From the NCBI GenBank assembly GCA_023213315.1, contig JAKCPI010005252.1, positions 1 through 64,000 on the forward strand: a stretch of 64,000 bases of DNA, written 5' to 3'. The stretch's first letter is position 1. The number at the start of each line of letters is the position of its first letter. The notes under the pieces were generated by a model, which did not search any database, was not told the DNA's origin, and saw only the letters and a list, made by a program, of their open reading frames with translations. Positions 63,923 to 64,000 of the stretch are shown piece by piece. A program made the translations under genes and the position numbers. The DNA comes from Euborellia annulipes (lineage: Eukaryota > Arthropoda > Insecta > Dermaptera > Anisolabididae).

Positions 63923-64000
63923 TTTTGAACAAAATCGTCCAAAGAATACTAGTACTTTACTGATGTACTTTTTCAGCTTTTTTCGATTTTCTCTAAATTC
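63921..64000 (+). mobile_element. Family A fragment running off the window
   Basis: CTTTTGAACAAAATCGTCC, AATACTAGTACTTTACTGAT, CGATTTTCTC. Internal family A blocks cut by the window end. Confidence 0.8.

Overview
The window is animal nuclear DNA and strongly AT-rich. It has no convincing intact protein-coding gene; open frames are short, K/F/N/I-rich, and mostly lie inside repeats. The repeat types fit an arthropod: hAT and Tc1/mariner-type MITEs, tRNA-derived SINEs, and Penelope-like element (PLE) ends carrying hammerhead ribozymes. From memory, one repeat (6732-6960) resembles dispersed repeats in spider assemblies. I could not check this, so the lineage stays open.

Most of the window is a layered transposon deposit. 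Family A is a repeat of about 650-800 bp with a terminal hairpin at each end. Both hairpins contain ACTTTCTCTTACC. About sixteen copies or pieces lie on both strands, and many serve as landing sites for other elements. Nested insertions can be read from target-site duplications (TSDs). At 3651-6004 a hAT element (TSD CTCATAGG) holds a second hAT element (TSD TAAAGAAC), which holds a family A+B composite, which holds an inverted family A copy. At 10112-11815 family A holds a SINE that holds a hAT element, plus a separate TIR element. At 7438-8221 one hAT element (TSD CWCCCAGA) holds another (TSD CGCCTATG).

PLE ends form the second theme. About fifteen sites match or resemble the type I hammerhead core (CUGANGA, stem II, GAAAC, GUH). 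Several occur as head-to-head inverted pairs (8990-9497, 37258-38035, 41690-42125, 44445-44725, 56030-56395). The best are at 44491-44532, 44631-44672, 37777-37818 and 41714-41760. Other repeats are two tRNA-derived SINE groups, a short retroposon with an AAG-rich tail (four copies with clear TSDs), one 5'-truncated LINE with a readable reverse-transcriptase tail (28527-28790), a palindrome with 456-bp arms (49972-51059), and a minisatellite of exactly 14 x 43 bp (21275-21876).

Possible host signals are few. The best is a GC/CpG-rich island at 52330-52640 with an ETS/CRE composite, a second ETS site, two opposed CCAAT boxes and a GC box; it looks like a housekeeping-type promoter. A weaker candidate at 17165-17475 has a GAGA tract, a short open frame and a consensus splice donor. 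CRE palindromes lie near 24510 and 58550. The rest of the unique DNA reads as intergenic or intronic.
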